Below the pieces are notes generated by a model. It was not told the origin of the DNA and ran no database searches. It saw only the letters and a list, made by a program, of their open reading frames with translations. Position numbers and translations under genes: made by a program. Source: CAZRCG01 sp964598565 (GTDB taxonomy: Bacteria; Bdellovibrionota; UBA2394). Taken from it: 64,000 bases of DNA. The stretch covers positions 62,001 to 126,000 of the forward strand of contig CAZRCG010000005.1 of the NCBI GenBank assembly GCA_964598565.1. The letters run 5' to 3'. Shown here piece by piece: positions 52,102 through 60,290 of the stretch (the stretch's first letter is position 1; every line of letters begins with the position of its first letter).

Positions 52102-55100
52102 TCAAAAGCTAAGACGGCGCAGGCCCACAGTGCAGCGTTGAAAGGGTGTCATTTTCTCCCACTGCTGTCGCAAAGCCTCTCCAATTCTTGAGGCAACTCG
52201 CTGCTTAATTCCAGCCGAAGGGTTCTGTAGATAGCTATCCCAACTGGAAGCCGCGTTTAATGCCGTTAAATAATCGAGCCATTCTGGCGGACTGCGAATT
52301 CCCTCACCCTGAAGATGCGACAGAATAGCCGTGAGGCGAAAAGGCCCGAGTGCCTTCGATGTGCGAGCAATGGCCTTGCGAATAATGGACCGGTGGCGAA
52401 GAATAGCAGACACTTCAAGATTCTCTGCCAAGAATTGAGCTAATTCACTTTGTGAGATGAAGTCTTGTTGATAGGACTCGACAGCAGTCAAAAGATTCCA
52501 CAGGGTCGTCATGTCGCTTTCTGATATGGAAGTGACTTGCCCCGCATCAATGACCAAGTTGCGACCGTTTGTTTGTCGCAGCGTATTGCGTTCATGACGG
52601 TCTCTATCAAAAATACGAAGAGCCACCTTATCAGAACTCTGAAGGGATTCTGTGAGAATCGGCCACTCGGCCTCGATGTTTTCGAGTGCAAATTGATGGA
52701 GTTGCTCTGCACCCAAATCCTCCAGCTGAATAAAATCAGCATAGTCGACAGCGGCGACAAGCTCAGGTTTGAAGGGTAAGTCTCCTGGGGAATCAAAAGT
52801 CTGATGATCGAAGCGAGCCGAGTCATAGCGCGTTGAGAGCAACCGGGCACGCTGTCTTTCTTGAACTAGGTTGATCTCTCCGCTAAAAACATCTTTGGCA
52901 CGGTCAATCATGGGAACGGCAGCTTTCAACTTGTGATGGCCGCGTTCAATCGCATAGTCAAAGGCCCCACGAATCAACGCAAAAGAACTAGCTCCCAAAA
53001 ACTGGGCGTTAGGCTGAATAATGAATAATACCTTTCTCTTTCCGTAGATCCACGCCTCTACGGCGACCTTAACCGACCCAACTCGCAGAATGCGCCCTAA
53101 AACGATGCCCTGTAACGCATCCCTTGGTTGATTGGTCGTCGCCACAGCGAGCAACCACTCATAGACATTGATTCGAAAGATACGAGCGGCTTCGTCTTTT
53201 AAGCCTTTGAGATCTTCATTAAATTCAGAAAGAAGCTGAGAAGAATGCAGCTGCTGGCCCAGCTTCGTAAGGGCTGTGTTTGCAGAAAACAAAGACCGAA
53301 GAACTTTTCCGAGTTGGTCATCCCCAGAGTTAACCATGGAGGCGAGTAGAAAGCTCACTACATGGGAGTCATCTTGTGCCATAGCATGTCGTAGGAGAGA
53401 TCGACGAAACCCCTCCAGAAGATCTCCGGCAAGCGAGCGGTACTCTGACTGTCGGGAGAAGAGCAGATCGTTAATCGCTGCCTTACCCTGCCTGGTTCTC
53501 AAGAGACCTCGAGGGCCAATCATTAGAGGATCCAAAAATTGAGCTCGTACGGCAGGCGTCGAGCTTCGATAATTTTCTTTCAGTCGGCTAAATCCAAAGT
53601 AGTATTTAATACAAAAAAGGGCGGGCTCTGATTTTCTTGAAAGATAATCAGCAACATAGCGCGTCGTCCCCCGAAATTTGGCTCGATTGATCTCAGGATC
53701 TTTATGTTCATCCCGAAGCTTAAGAATGGGAGGCTCCCCTTCAGGAGACGAAAAGTAGCGAATGACCGCGATTCGATCTTCGACGGAACGTTCAGAGAGT
53801 TCCACGTAGAACTGGCCTATCATTTGGAGCGTGAGCCCCTCTCGCCACGATAAAAGAAACGACGAAGGCCGAGAAATATCCGAGCTAAAGTTGCTGGAGG
53901 TGATGTCCCACTCCGTGATTGTTTTAGTTTCTTCATATGAGCTTTGACCTTGCGTCGCAAGTGCATTGAGTGCTTCTTGACGTTCCAAAGAAACCTCAGG
54001 AAATCGATCAAAAATAGAGTGAAGAGCATCAAAAACTAAAGCATCTCTCTCTGGGGAGCCTTCGGCTAAATGTCGAATGGCAGTCCATGTTGGATGGTTT
54101 TCAAGCACCACACGAAACAGTTTGAGCCGAAAGCCTAGGCTGCGGATCCGCCCGAAGTTCCATAGATTGTTGGCGAGCCACACGCGACGATGGCTTGGAC
54201 ATCGTTCAAATATGGCTTCAATCCAAGCGTCCGTCGTCTCGGTCACTCCTCGAGCTACGAACCGGGTCCACCATCGAAAGGCACCTGACCAGGTTGAAAC
54301 AAGTTCCAAGCTTTCGAGTTGATTTTTTAAGAAGGCTTGGTAGCTCGCTGCTCTTTCTTGATCAATCCAAAAGGCATCCTCTTGAAAATAGCGAGGAAGA
54401 TCTTCGCTTGCTTGGTAGCGAGGATTCCAGCTTGGGGGCCAATAAGCGGGAGATTCTAGAATCGTTTCAATTTCTGTCGCACTCAGGGAAAAGCTTGCCA
54501 GCTTATTTGCATAAAAAGAAAAGGCATCAAAATGAATATCGGCGTCGAGACCTTTTGAATGGACGCTTTGGCGCACCTTCGTGAGAAGTTCCGCAGCATT
54601 TGTCGTTTGCTGAAGCTGTTTTACCCAGCGAAGGCCCCAAGTATTTTGCTCCACACCTTGTAGCTTTTCCAGAAAACTCAAAGGGCGGCCAAAAACAGCA
54701 AATGTTGAGTTTGATTCAGACCGAAAAAAGAGCGTCGCTGCCCATTGGTTAGGAAACTGGTCTTTGAAGAAATTCCATCGTTTCCGAAAGTGCTTGAGTT
54801 CTGGGCTGGCCAGACATCGTTCAACAATAGAGTTGACAAGTTGGGAGTATCTTCGAAAGAGACGAGCGATGTGGCGACTCTCAAGGTCCTCCCGGGCCAA
54901 GGAAGAAAGCAGAGACTCGTGATGAGTCGAAAGAAATCGATGATAGGCCTCCATAAGCTGTTCAAAACGTTCGGGATGGTCGAGATAAAACACAGGATAA
55001 TCATCGGAATCATAACCGGCAGCCGAGAGGGGGCGAGCTAACTGACGTAAGTGCGAAATATCTACCACGGTGGTGAGAGTCTGGAAGGTGATTTGCTCCT

Positions 55101-56445
55101 GCTCTGCTAGAGTTCTCCAATATCTCCTCCATGTCGGATGATTTTCACGAATTCGATGTTCCACCGCATCCACGAACTCTCGAATTTTTCGTCTTACGTC
55201 ACGAGCAACAATCCCGCCCCATGTAAGGTTCCTACGAAGCGACCGACTAAGACTCAAAATGCCTAACTCACTGGGCGGCTCACGGAGATGGTCAGCAAGT
55301 GCCTGAACGTAAGCCGACAAAACGAGGGGAGACCCACCTAGTAGATCTGGAGGAATGTTGGCGTCAATGCGATCAACTCGCTCTTCAAACTTTTCGGGGG
55401 AAGCAATGAACGTAATACGGCTCCAGAAAGAATTAATCGGCTCTTTTCCAATTGGGGTGGTTTTCAGCCTGGCAAAAAGCCTCTGGGTTCGAGAGAGATG
55501 ATCCATAACGATGAATTCATGGCTCGCTCCAAGTTTTCGAAAGCAGTCAGGAAGTGGCGTGGCCGCTTGAAACGACTGATGAGAGAACGCATGGCGAGCC
55601 ACTCCATTGAGGGTCGAAGCTCGTCCGGGAGTAAAGGGATGTGTCGCCAATACGACGAGCGATTGTGAAGAAAGATGGGCCAATTTCTCCACAAAGTGTC
55701 CGATCGTAGAGGGATTTTTCTGCAACTGAATAACGAGGTGCATCGCTTTAATATCCATTTGCACCTCCTCCATTTGATGGCTAGTTACCCGTTGCATAAC
55801 AGAATCTTTGAATTTTCGATTCCATCGATTCCAGGAGGGATCAGTCTTTGGCAAATGCCAGGGAAGAGCCTTAAAGGCATCCTTCAAGGGCTCCAAAGAA
55901 TAGTCGTTGGGTCGTCGAAATCGACGCAGGGCATGGAACAGTTCGTGGGCGAGAAAAAAATAGAGGTCTTCTTCAGATTCCATATAACGAAAAACTTCTC
56001 GAGAAATCGACAGCAACCACGGCAGATTAATCTCCTTGGGAAATGTTGATATGACACCAAGGGGTCCTGATTCTGAGAAAACCACCTCGATGGTTTTTTG
56101 AATCTCGGGGAAAAATTGGCTTCTTAGACTCTCGATGATTTTCTCTACACGATCTTCAGCTTCGAGAAGGGTTTCGAGCTCAATCTGAGGCGGTCCAAAG
56201 GACATATATATGGCCAACCATTTACTCAAGGTCTTTCGATCAATATTGTCAGAGCCCGTACTTTTTCTAAGGCGTGCGATGGTCTCTAAATGGTGCGAAA
56301 TACCAAAGATTTGATCGCGCGAATGAACATGGACGATTCGTATCTTGGGGCGAGCCACAGCCTCGAAAATATCGTCCATCGACTGAGAGGCGGCCGACAT
56401 CACAAAACCCGTAATGAGCGCTGTCAAGAACACCAGGGACTTCAA
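52102..56445 (-). CDS. Very large exported protein: M48-like HExxH peptidase domain joined to ABC1/UbiB-like kinase domain
   Basis: This 1447-residue protein has a signal peptide (about residues 1-20). Its N-terminal domain resembles M48 peptidases: His167-Glu168-Leu-Phe-His171, then Glu-Glu-Val-Gln-Met-Asp (Glu227 and Asp231 as likely third ligand and partner), then a Thr-His-Pro motif near 270. About 750 residues of helical sequence without a recognised family follow. Residues about 1040-1330 follow the ABC1/UbiB atypical kinase plan: the hallmark Lys-x-Gly-Gln in Thr-Lys-Leu-Gly-Gln (1060-1064), Gln-Pro-Asn-Ala at the nucleotide lobe, Glu-Ile-Asn-Leu-Val-Gln-Glu, Asp-Arg-Asp-Arg-His-Glu-Arg-Asn-Thr-Leu (1280-1289) and Val-Ile-Asp-Ala-Gly-Gln-Val (Asp1300). 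The usual Val-Lys-Val lysine appears replaced. Function unknown. Confidence 0.75.
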   Translation of the reverse strand: MKSLVFLTALITGFVMSAASQSMDDIFEAVARPKIRIVHVHSRDQIFGISHHLETIARLRKSTGSDNIDRKTLSKWLAIYMSFGPPQIELETLLEAEDRVEKIIESLRSQFFPEIQKTIEVVFSESGPLGVISTFPKEINLPWLLSISREVFRYMESEEDLYFFLAHELFHALRRFRRPNDYSLEPLKDAFKALPWHLPKTDPSWNRWNRKFKDSVMQRVTSHQMEEVQMDIKAMHLVIQLQKNPSTIGHFVEKLAHLSSQSLVVLATHPFTPGRASTLNGVARHAFSHQSFQAATPLPDCFRKLGASHEFIVMDHLSRTQRLFARLKTTPIGKEPINSFWSRITFIASPEKFEERVDRIDANIPPDLLGGSPLVLSAYVQALADHLREPPSELGILSLSRSLRRNLTWGGIVARDVRRKIREFVDAVEHRIRENHPTWRRYWRTLAEQEQITFQTLTTVVDISHLRQLARPLSAAGYDSDDYPVFYLDHPERFEQLMEAYHRFLSTHHESLLSSLAREDLESRHIARLFRRYSQLVNSIVERCLASPELKHFRKRWNFFKDQFPNQWAATLFFRSESNSTFAVFGRPLSFLEKLQGVEQNTWGLRWVKQLQQTTNAAELLTKVRQSVHSKGLDADIHFDAFSFYANKLASFSLSATEIETILESPAYWPPSWNPRYQASEDLPRYFQEDAFWIDQERAASYQAFLKNQLESLELVSTWSGAFRWWTRFVARGVTETTDAWIEAIFERCPSHRRVWLANNLWNFGRIRSLGFRLKLFRVVLENHPTWTAIRHLAEGSPERDALVFDALHSIFDRFPEVSLERQEALNALATQGQSSYEETKTITEWDITSSNFSSDISRPSSFLLSWREGLTLQMIGQFYVELSERSVEDRIAVIRYFSSPEGEPPILKLRDEHKDPEINRAKFRGTTRYVADYLSRKSEPALFCIKYYFGFSRLKENYRSSTPAVRAQFLDPLMIGPRGLLRTRQGKAAINDLLFSRQSEYRSLAGDLLEGFRRSLLRHAMAQDDSHVVSFLLASMVNSGDDQLGKVLRSLFSANTALTKLGQQLHSSQLLSEFNEDLKGLKDEAARIFRINVYEWLLAVATTNQPRDALQGIVLGRILRVGSVKVAVEAWIYGKRKVLFIIQPNAQFLGASSFALIRGAFDYAIERGHHKLKAAVPMIDRAKDVFSGEINLVQERQRARLLSTRYDSARFDHQTFDSPGDLPFKPELVAAVDYADFIQLEDLGAEQLHQFALENIEAEWPILTESLQSSDKVALRIFDRDRHERNTLRQTNGRNLVIDAGQVTSISESDMTTLWNLLTAVESYQQDFISQSELAQFLAENLEVSAILRHRSIIRKAIARTSKALGPFRLTAILSHLQGEGIRSPPEWLDYLTALNAASSWDSYLQNPSAGIKQRVASRIGEALRQQWEKMTPFQRCTVGLRRLSF

Positions 56446-56539
56446 ACATACTCAAATAGAGCTTGGCAAGGAAATAGTAGTTTTACCCTACCTAGCGATT
56501 AACTCTTCTTCTGCCTTCAAAGCTGCCCTAAAATAGGGA

Positions 56540-57148
56540 ATGTCTGATGAGCGTAAGGTCGAAGTAAGGCTGGCGGATTTTCAACGTAAAGTGGAACAAA
56601 TGCGACAGCTCTTCGACCAGTATTTCGCGGGGGTCATCAAACAGCAACCCTCTAAAGACTATGCTGAACTCCAGAAATATTTTCGCTCCTTCAAGTCGGC
56701 CGACTTTAAAACAACCGCGTCTCGATTTCTCTTTCAGACCCTTCAACAACGCTATATTCAGTATAAGTCGCATTGGGACAAAACCCTGAAACAGATTGAA
56801 GATGGTACGTTTCGCCGAGATCTCAACTATCTCAAGAAGGTAAAATCGGTACTCGAAGCCGAGCCTCCTGCCACCGCCTCGCCAGTACCACCCGTATCCT
56901 CGTCACCAGATAAAAAAACTCCCACAGTCTCTGCTTCGAAGATTTCGCCGGCCCTTCATAAACTCTATGATAAAGTGGCTTCGCTATCACAGGGCAAAGG
57001 CTCGAAAGCTCCTGATAAAGAACGTTTTCTGAACAGCGTCGCAAAGCAAGTCGCAGCCCACAAAGAGAAAAATCCCGGTAAGAAAATTGAGATTAAAGTG
57101 ACAAAAGACAAGGACGGAAAAATCGCGGTCAAAATTCAGAGTCAGTAA
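56540..57148 (+). CDS. Conserved hypothetical cytoplasmic protein, Lys-rich
   Basis: This 202-residue protein has no signal peptide. The N-terminal half is helical with Gln-Leu-Phe-Asp-Gln-Tyr-Phe-Ala-Gly-Val and Phe-Lys-Thr-Thr-Ala-Ser-Arg-Phe-Leu-Phe-Gln-Thr-Leu-Gln-Gln-Arg-Tyr, a pattern I associate with a conserved myxobacterial/deltaproteobacterial family of unknown function. A Pro/Ser/Thr linker (about 108-135) leads to a basic C-terminal domain ending in alternating Lys and hydrophobic residues. It diverges from the 1447-residue gene with 94 bases between them. Confidence 0.65.
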   Translation: MSDERKVEVRLADFQRKVEQMRQLFDQYFAGVIKQQPSKDYAELQKYFRSFKSADFKTTASRFLFQTLQQRYIQYKSHWDKTLKQIEDGTFRRDLNYLKKVKSVLEAEPPATASPVPPVSSSPDKKTPTVSASKISPALHKLYDKVASLSQGKGSKAPDKERFLNSVAKQVAAHKEKNPGKKIEIKVTKDKDGKIAVKIQSQ

Positions 57149-57247
57149 GCTCCACCACACCACACTGTTCAAAATCCGCCGTAAAGACTTAGAGTCACTA
57201 GCTAATCATTAGCAGTTTGTGGTTAGGATAGAGTGGAGTTTAGAGCA

Positions 57248-58006
57248 ATGAGCTGGAATTATGAAATTTTTTCATCCAAATCTTTAGAAGAAGCAGAAGC
57301 TGTTCTTGAGGAGATTGAGCACAAGCTCGAGTCTCTTGAAAATGAGTGCCCTGACCACTTCAAAAACCATCTTTGCCCGCAGATTGACGAGGCGACACTC
57401 ATCTCAAAGAAATATTTTCCCGAATATTTAAAGAGTATTCGAAAAGGCGTGAATCTGCCTGAGGGTGATCCGCTTAAGCTGGCTGTTGAAGTTGAAATCT
57501 TGTTTAGAACGACTAAGACCCATGTAATCCTCGAAGGCTTTGATGCGGAAATGGAACCCTTAGGGGCTGAAATTTTAAAAGTGCTGCTTACCAAATTAAG
57601 TCCGGCAGTTGTTTATGCGGTAGACAGTTGGATGACGGGAGCCGAGCTTCTTGAAACTATAAAAGACTGTAAGACCATCTCGCTCGATGGGCCCTCCTCA
57701 CCTGAAACCGAAAAAACCAACGATTCTAGCGAAGGCGCAGAGAGTTTAATTGAAGACATTCGAACGCAACTATTAAATATCATCGAGAAGAGTATGCATA
57801 GCACCCTAAAGCGCATTGAAATTGAAAGAACGTTTTCTAAGGCATCCCCTCAGATCCAAAAAGTTCTAAACAGCTTATTGGCACCTGCACCTTTTTCGGA
57901 AAAAAGATTTAAAGCCCAGATCGATCTCGATGATAATCAACTAAGTAAAATCTTGTCAGAGATCCAAAGCCTTCTGAGACAGCTAAAACAGACCTTTAAA
58001 AATTAG
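57248..58006 (+). CDS. Hypothetical cytoplasmic helical protein
   Basis: The ATG at 57248 with a TGGAG site nine bases upstream is preferred over the GTG at 57233. The 252-residue product has no signal peptide. It begins with an acidic coiled-coil-like helix (Leu-Glu-Glu-Ala-Glu-Ala-Val-Leu-Glu-Glu-Ile-Glu). It has Cys in Asn-Glu-Cys-Pro-Asp-His and His-Leu-Cys-Pro, a Ser/Glu-rich linker near 150-165, and ends in another long helix. No family is recognised. Confidence 0.6.
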   Translation: MSWNYEIFSSKSLEEAEAVLEEIEHKLESLENECPDHFKNHLCPQIDEATLISKKYFPEYLKSIRKGVNLPEGDPLKLAVEVEILFRTTKTHVILEGFDAEMEPLGAEILKVLLTKLSPAVVYAVDSWMTGAELLETIKDCKTISLDGPSSPETEKTNDSSEGAESLIEDIRTQLLNIIEKSMHSTLKRIEIERTFSKASPQIQKVLNSLLAPAPFSEKRFKAQIDLDDNQLSKILSEIQSLLRQLKQTFKN

Positions 58007-58062
58007 ATCCTCCTCAGAGTCAATTCCATCAGCTCTCAATTTATTGATTGGTTGAATGAAAG

Positions 58063-58256
58063 ATAGGAGCTCTTCTTTATGAAGTGGCTGAGCATTGGAA
58101 TACCTTTCTAGCGGAAGCTGGGAAAGCTTTAAGGGGCAAGGGATTCCTAGGTATGTGAAGGTGGATTTTGAGGCCTATCTTAAGTGTGGGATTCTTCACT
58201 ACGGATTTCTTCGAGTTCGCTCTGAATTATTTAGGATTGGGAGCACTAATTGCTGA
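58063..58256 (+). pseudogene. IS91-type transposase N-terminal fragment (zinc-binding region)
   Basis: Two adjoining frames together read like the start of IS91-family transposases. Frame one (from 58063) gives Ala-Leu-Leu-Tyr-Glu-Val-Ala-Glu-His-Trp-Asn-Thr-Phe-Leu. After a frameshift near 58140, frame two gives Ile-Pro-Arg-Tyr-Val-Lys-Val-Asp-Phe-Glu-Ala-Tyr-Leu-Lys-Cys-Gly-Ile-Leu-His-Tyr-Gly-Phe-Leu-Arg-Val-Arg, then unrelated text and TGA. The zinc-finger Cys pairs and the catalytic domain are missing. The rest of the 58007-58422 gap shows nothing recognisable. Confidence 0.55.
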
Positions 58257-58429
58257 AAAAGATGCAGGATTCGGGCACTGATGCCACGTAAATAGCCGTG
58301 ATTACTACCGTTCGTTGAGCACAGAACTTGCAAGTTAATGCATACTAGTGGACAGAGCGTTCAATATATCAGTTTTGGCCAAAAATGGGCTTGATCTCGG
58401 CCAGCCCCGAAGAGGCTTTCGCATGACCT

Positions 58430-59509
58430 TTGGAGCTTTTATTTTTTTACTTTCGTCTTCTCTGGGTCTGGCTCTCTCTGGGTCTGGCTCTCTCTGGGTC
58501 TGGCTCTGTGAAAGCTTCGGAGGTGGAAGCCTGTCAAAATGAACTATATTCTTTGGCTCCCGAAGAAGAACCAGCGATTTCTAAAATTGGTTCGGATACT
58601 TCGAAACAATCGCATTTTAAACAAATGAGTCCATCCCAAGTGATGGGTTTGTTTGAATTTCCTGAGAGCGCTAATTTGACGACTTCTGATCCCGCGCTGC
58701 GTTCTGCCATCTTTAAAGCATTTAGTGGGAAATGCTTTTATAGTGGGCAGTTGATAACGATGGATGAAATGCATATAGATCACATCATTCCTGTAAGCCT
58801 TGGTGGCCCCAATAACTTTTTTAACTATGTGCCTACGATAGCTCGTCATAATATTCGAAAAAATAATCGATTCGATTCTGTGGCAGCGATTCCGGCATTG
58901 ACATTGCTTCGTACGGTTTATTCACCAGCGGTCGAAAGTGAGTTGAAAAAAATGAGATTATCCCAAAGTAAGGTGACCATTCCAAAGCCTAGTCGGCCTA
59001 CTAATGTGCCTAGTCGAAGACGTGGCTTTGGTGTAGATCAGGCAATTCAAAAATTTCTGATGGCTGATGAAAATCGAAGCCATCGATCAGCGGTTCATTG
59101 GATTCCCGTCTTGGGCGAGAATAGAGAAATAAATCCGATTCTTAAGAGCTTTATGGGCCTTGTCCGTGACGGAGTCCTAAAAGCTGTAAGTGAGCCATCA
59201 AGCGGTGATTCTTTTGCTCAAATTAAAATTTCTCAAAATCAGATTCAGGAGCTCTTTGGGACTACGAGTGCAGAATTTTCAGAAGCTTTGCTAGCGCATA
59301 GCGGTATTGTCGAAGTAGGAGAAGTCCGTTCTGAAAATCGAGATCGATTTTCTTTTCAATTTGGTGGAGCTGTTCTTGGGATTAGTTCTACTTCTCACGC
59401 GATTGTCATCAGGCTTTCTGGCTTTTTCCTTAGAATTATGGAACTGAGCGATGAAGTGAGACAGCGCGCCTTAAAGGGCGAAGTGATTCCCTGGCCCCAG
59501 GACATGTAA
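58430..59509 (+). CDS. Secreted HNH endonuclease, signal peptide crossing a frame-shifting tandem repeat
   Basis: This 359-codon frame opens at TTG 58430 and has a hydrophobic N-terminus ending Val-Lys-Ala-Ser. The HNH nuclease core (about residues 95-150) has Cys-Phe-Tyr-Ser-Gly, Ile-Asp-His-Ile-Ile-Pro-Val-Ser-Leu-Gly-Gly, Asn-Asn-Phe-Phe-Asn-Tyr-Val and His-Asn-Ile-Arg-Lys-Asn-Asn, the expected beta-beta-alpha-metal layout. The only good start is ATG 58423, with GAAGAGG seven bases upstream, but it is in another frame and stops at 58542. A 16-bp repeat at 58461-58508 separates them; with two copies instead of three the ATG reads straight into this frame. Exported nuclease is inferred. Confidence 0.78.
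   Translation: MELLFFYFRLLWVWLSLGLALSGSGSVKASEVEACQNELYSLAPEEEPAISKIGSDTSKQSHFKQMSPSQVMGLFEFPESANLTTSDPALRSAIFKAFSGKCFYSGQLITMDEMHIDHIIPVSLGGPNNFFNYVPTIARHNIRKNNRFDSVAAIPALTLLRTVYSPAVESELKKMRLSQSKVTIPKPSRPTNVPSRRRGFGVDQAIQKFLMADENRSHRSAVHWIPVLGENREINPILKSFMGLVRDGVLKAVSEPSSGDSFAQIKISQNQIQELFGTTSAEFSEALLAHSGIVEVGEVRSENRDRFSFQFGGAVLGISSTSHAIVIRLSGFFLRIMELSDEVRQRALKGEVIPWPQDM
58461..58508. repeat. Three tandem copies of a 16-bp unit in the HNH signal-peptide region
   Basis: The unit TCTGGGTCTGGCTCTC occurs three times in a row; the third copy differs only at its last base. Because 16 is not a multiple of three, each gain or loss of a copy changes the frame linking ATG 58423 to the nuclease. Confidence 0.93.
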
Positions 59510-59814
59510 ATTATATTTTGTATTTTCTCCAGGCGGATTTGTCGCGGATTCTATGAATGAAATAATTTCTTCCCATGAAACGGGTTCATAGTTCCAATTT
59601 TCGACTCCCACGTGATCATTCGATCTTTGATTTTCCAAGAATTCGGAACATGTCCATGAAGAAGCCACGATCCATTATCAGCCAGGCGTCTTGATAGAGA
59701 ACGGATATCGAAAGCCTCACTCTGCTTTGGTCTGTGCGGAAAGTGGGAAGCGTGAACGATGTGCGAACTGAAGGAAATATCCGGATGAGAAACGTTTACT
59801 TCCAGATTTTTCAT
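59471..59814 (-). pseudogene. Metallophosphoesterase C-terminal fragment, frameshifted
   Basis: The minus strand reads Val-Ser-His-Pro-Asp...Leu-Ala-Asp-Asn-Gly-Ser-Trp-Leu-Leu-His-Gly-His-Val-Pro-Asn-Ser-Trp-Lys-Ile-Lys-Asp-Arg-Met-Ile in one frame. It then reads Val-Gly-Val-Glu-Asn-Trp-Asn-Tyr-Glu-Pro-Val-Ser-Trp-Glu-Glu-Ile in the next. Joined, this is the C-terminal half of a calcineurin-like phosphoesterase with its Gly-His-x-His-type motif (the second His is Pro). A one-base loss near 59611-59614 explains the shift. The N-terminal half with the metal-binding Asp and Asn-His-Asp motifs is absent; the break coincides with a dispersed repeat. Confidence 0.65.
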
Positions 59815-59868
59815 TTATGACTAACGATGAAAGATTCAGGGGTCGTGTCATTTCTCAGAAGCTCCGAC
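59810..59868. repeat. Dispersed repeat, copy B (inverted)
   Basis: This segment contains GATTCAGGGGTCGTGTCATT and TTTCTCAGAAG. It matches the reverse complement of copies A (51968-52025) and C (59955-60012). Its edge coincides with the broken 5' end of the phosphoesterase fragment. Confidence 0.65.
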
Positions 59869-59954
59869 CGGCCAGCCTTAAAACGATCGGGAGGTTCATT
59901 CATTGGCCGGGAGGGAGCCGTCCGAGGTCTCTGCTATGAAATTCGAATCGGCAA

Positions 59955-60012
59955 GGCGGTCTTCTGAGAAAAGATACGACCTCTGAATCAATCACCGATT
60001 GTATAAAGGAAA
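59955..60012. repeat. Dispersed repeat, copy C
   Basis: This segment begins GGCGGTCTTCTGAGAAAA, the same 18 bases as copy A, and continues with TGAATCAATCACCGATT. With copy B it forms an imperfect inverted repeat with an 86-base centre. It ends 24 bases before the atpC stop. Confidence 0.65.
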
Positions 60013-60036
60013 TAAGCTCGAAATTTGGCCCAGAGT

Positions 60037-60285
60037 CTAAATCTCTGCGACTTTCTTCGTCAGCAAAACAACTTGATCTTCATCGACACGAAGAATTCCT
60101 GAACCCACATGAAACCGCTTATCTCCTGCATCTGAAGCCACTTTCACCGTTCCCTCATAGAGAAAGGTCACCAGCCCTGCGTGCCGTGGTAAAATCTGCA
60201 GCTCCCCCTTTTCACCGACTGCGGTTACGCTTGTTGCCGAGCCGCTGAAGACAATTTTTTCGGGAGTTGCGATGTGTAGGTTCAT
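60037..60285 (-). CDS. atpC: ATP synthase epsilon subunit, short form
   Basis: This 82-residue protein matches the N-terminal beta-sandwich of F1 epsilon: Thr-Pro-Glu-Lys-Ile-Val-Phe-Ser-Gly, Gly-Glu-Lys-Gly-Glu-Leu-Gln-Ile-Leu-Pro-Arg-His-Ala and Gly-Ile-Leu-Arg-Val. The usual two C-terminal helices (about 45-50 residues) that can inhibit ATP hydrolysis are absent; the frame ends right after the sandwich. The short form could be natural or a truncation; the dispersed repeat lies just downstream. It follows atpD by five bases. Confidence 0.88.
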   Translation of the reverse strand: MNLHIATPEKIVFSGSATSVTAVGEKGELQILPRHAGLVTFLYEGTVKVASDAGDKRFHVGSGILRVDEDQVVLLTKKVAEI

Positions 60286-60290
60286 AATTA

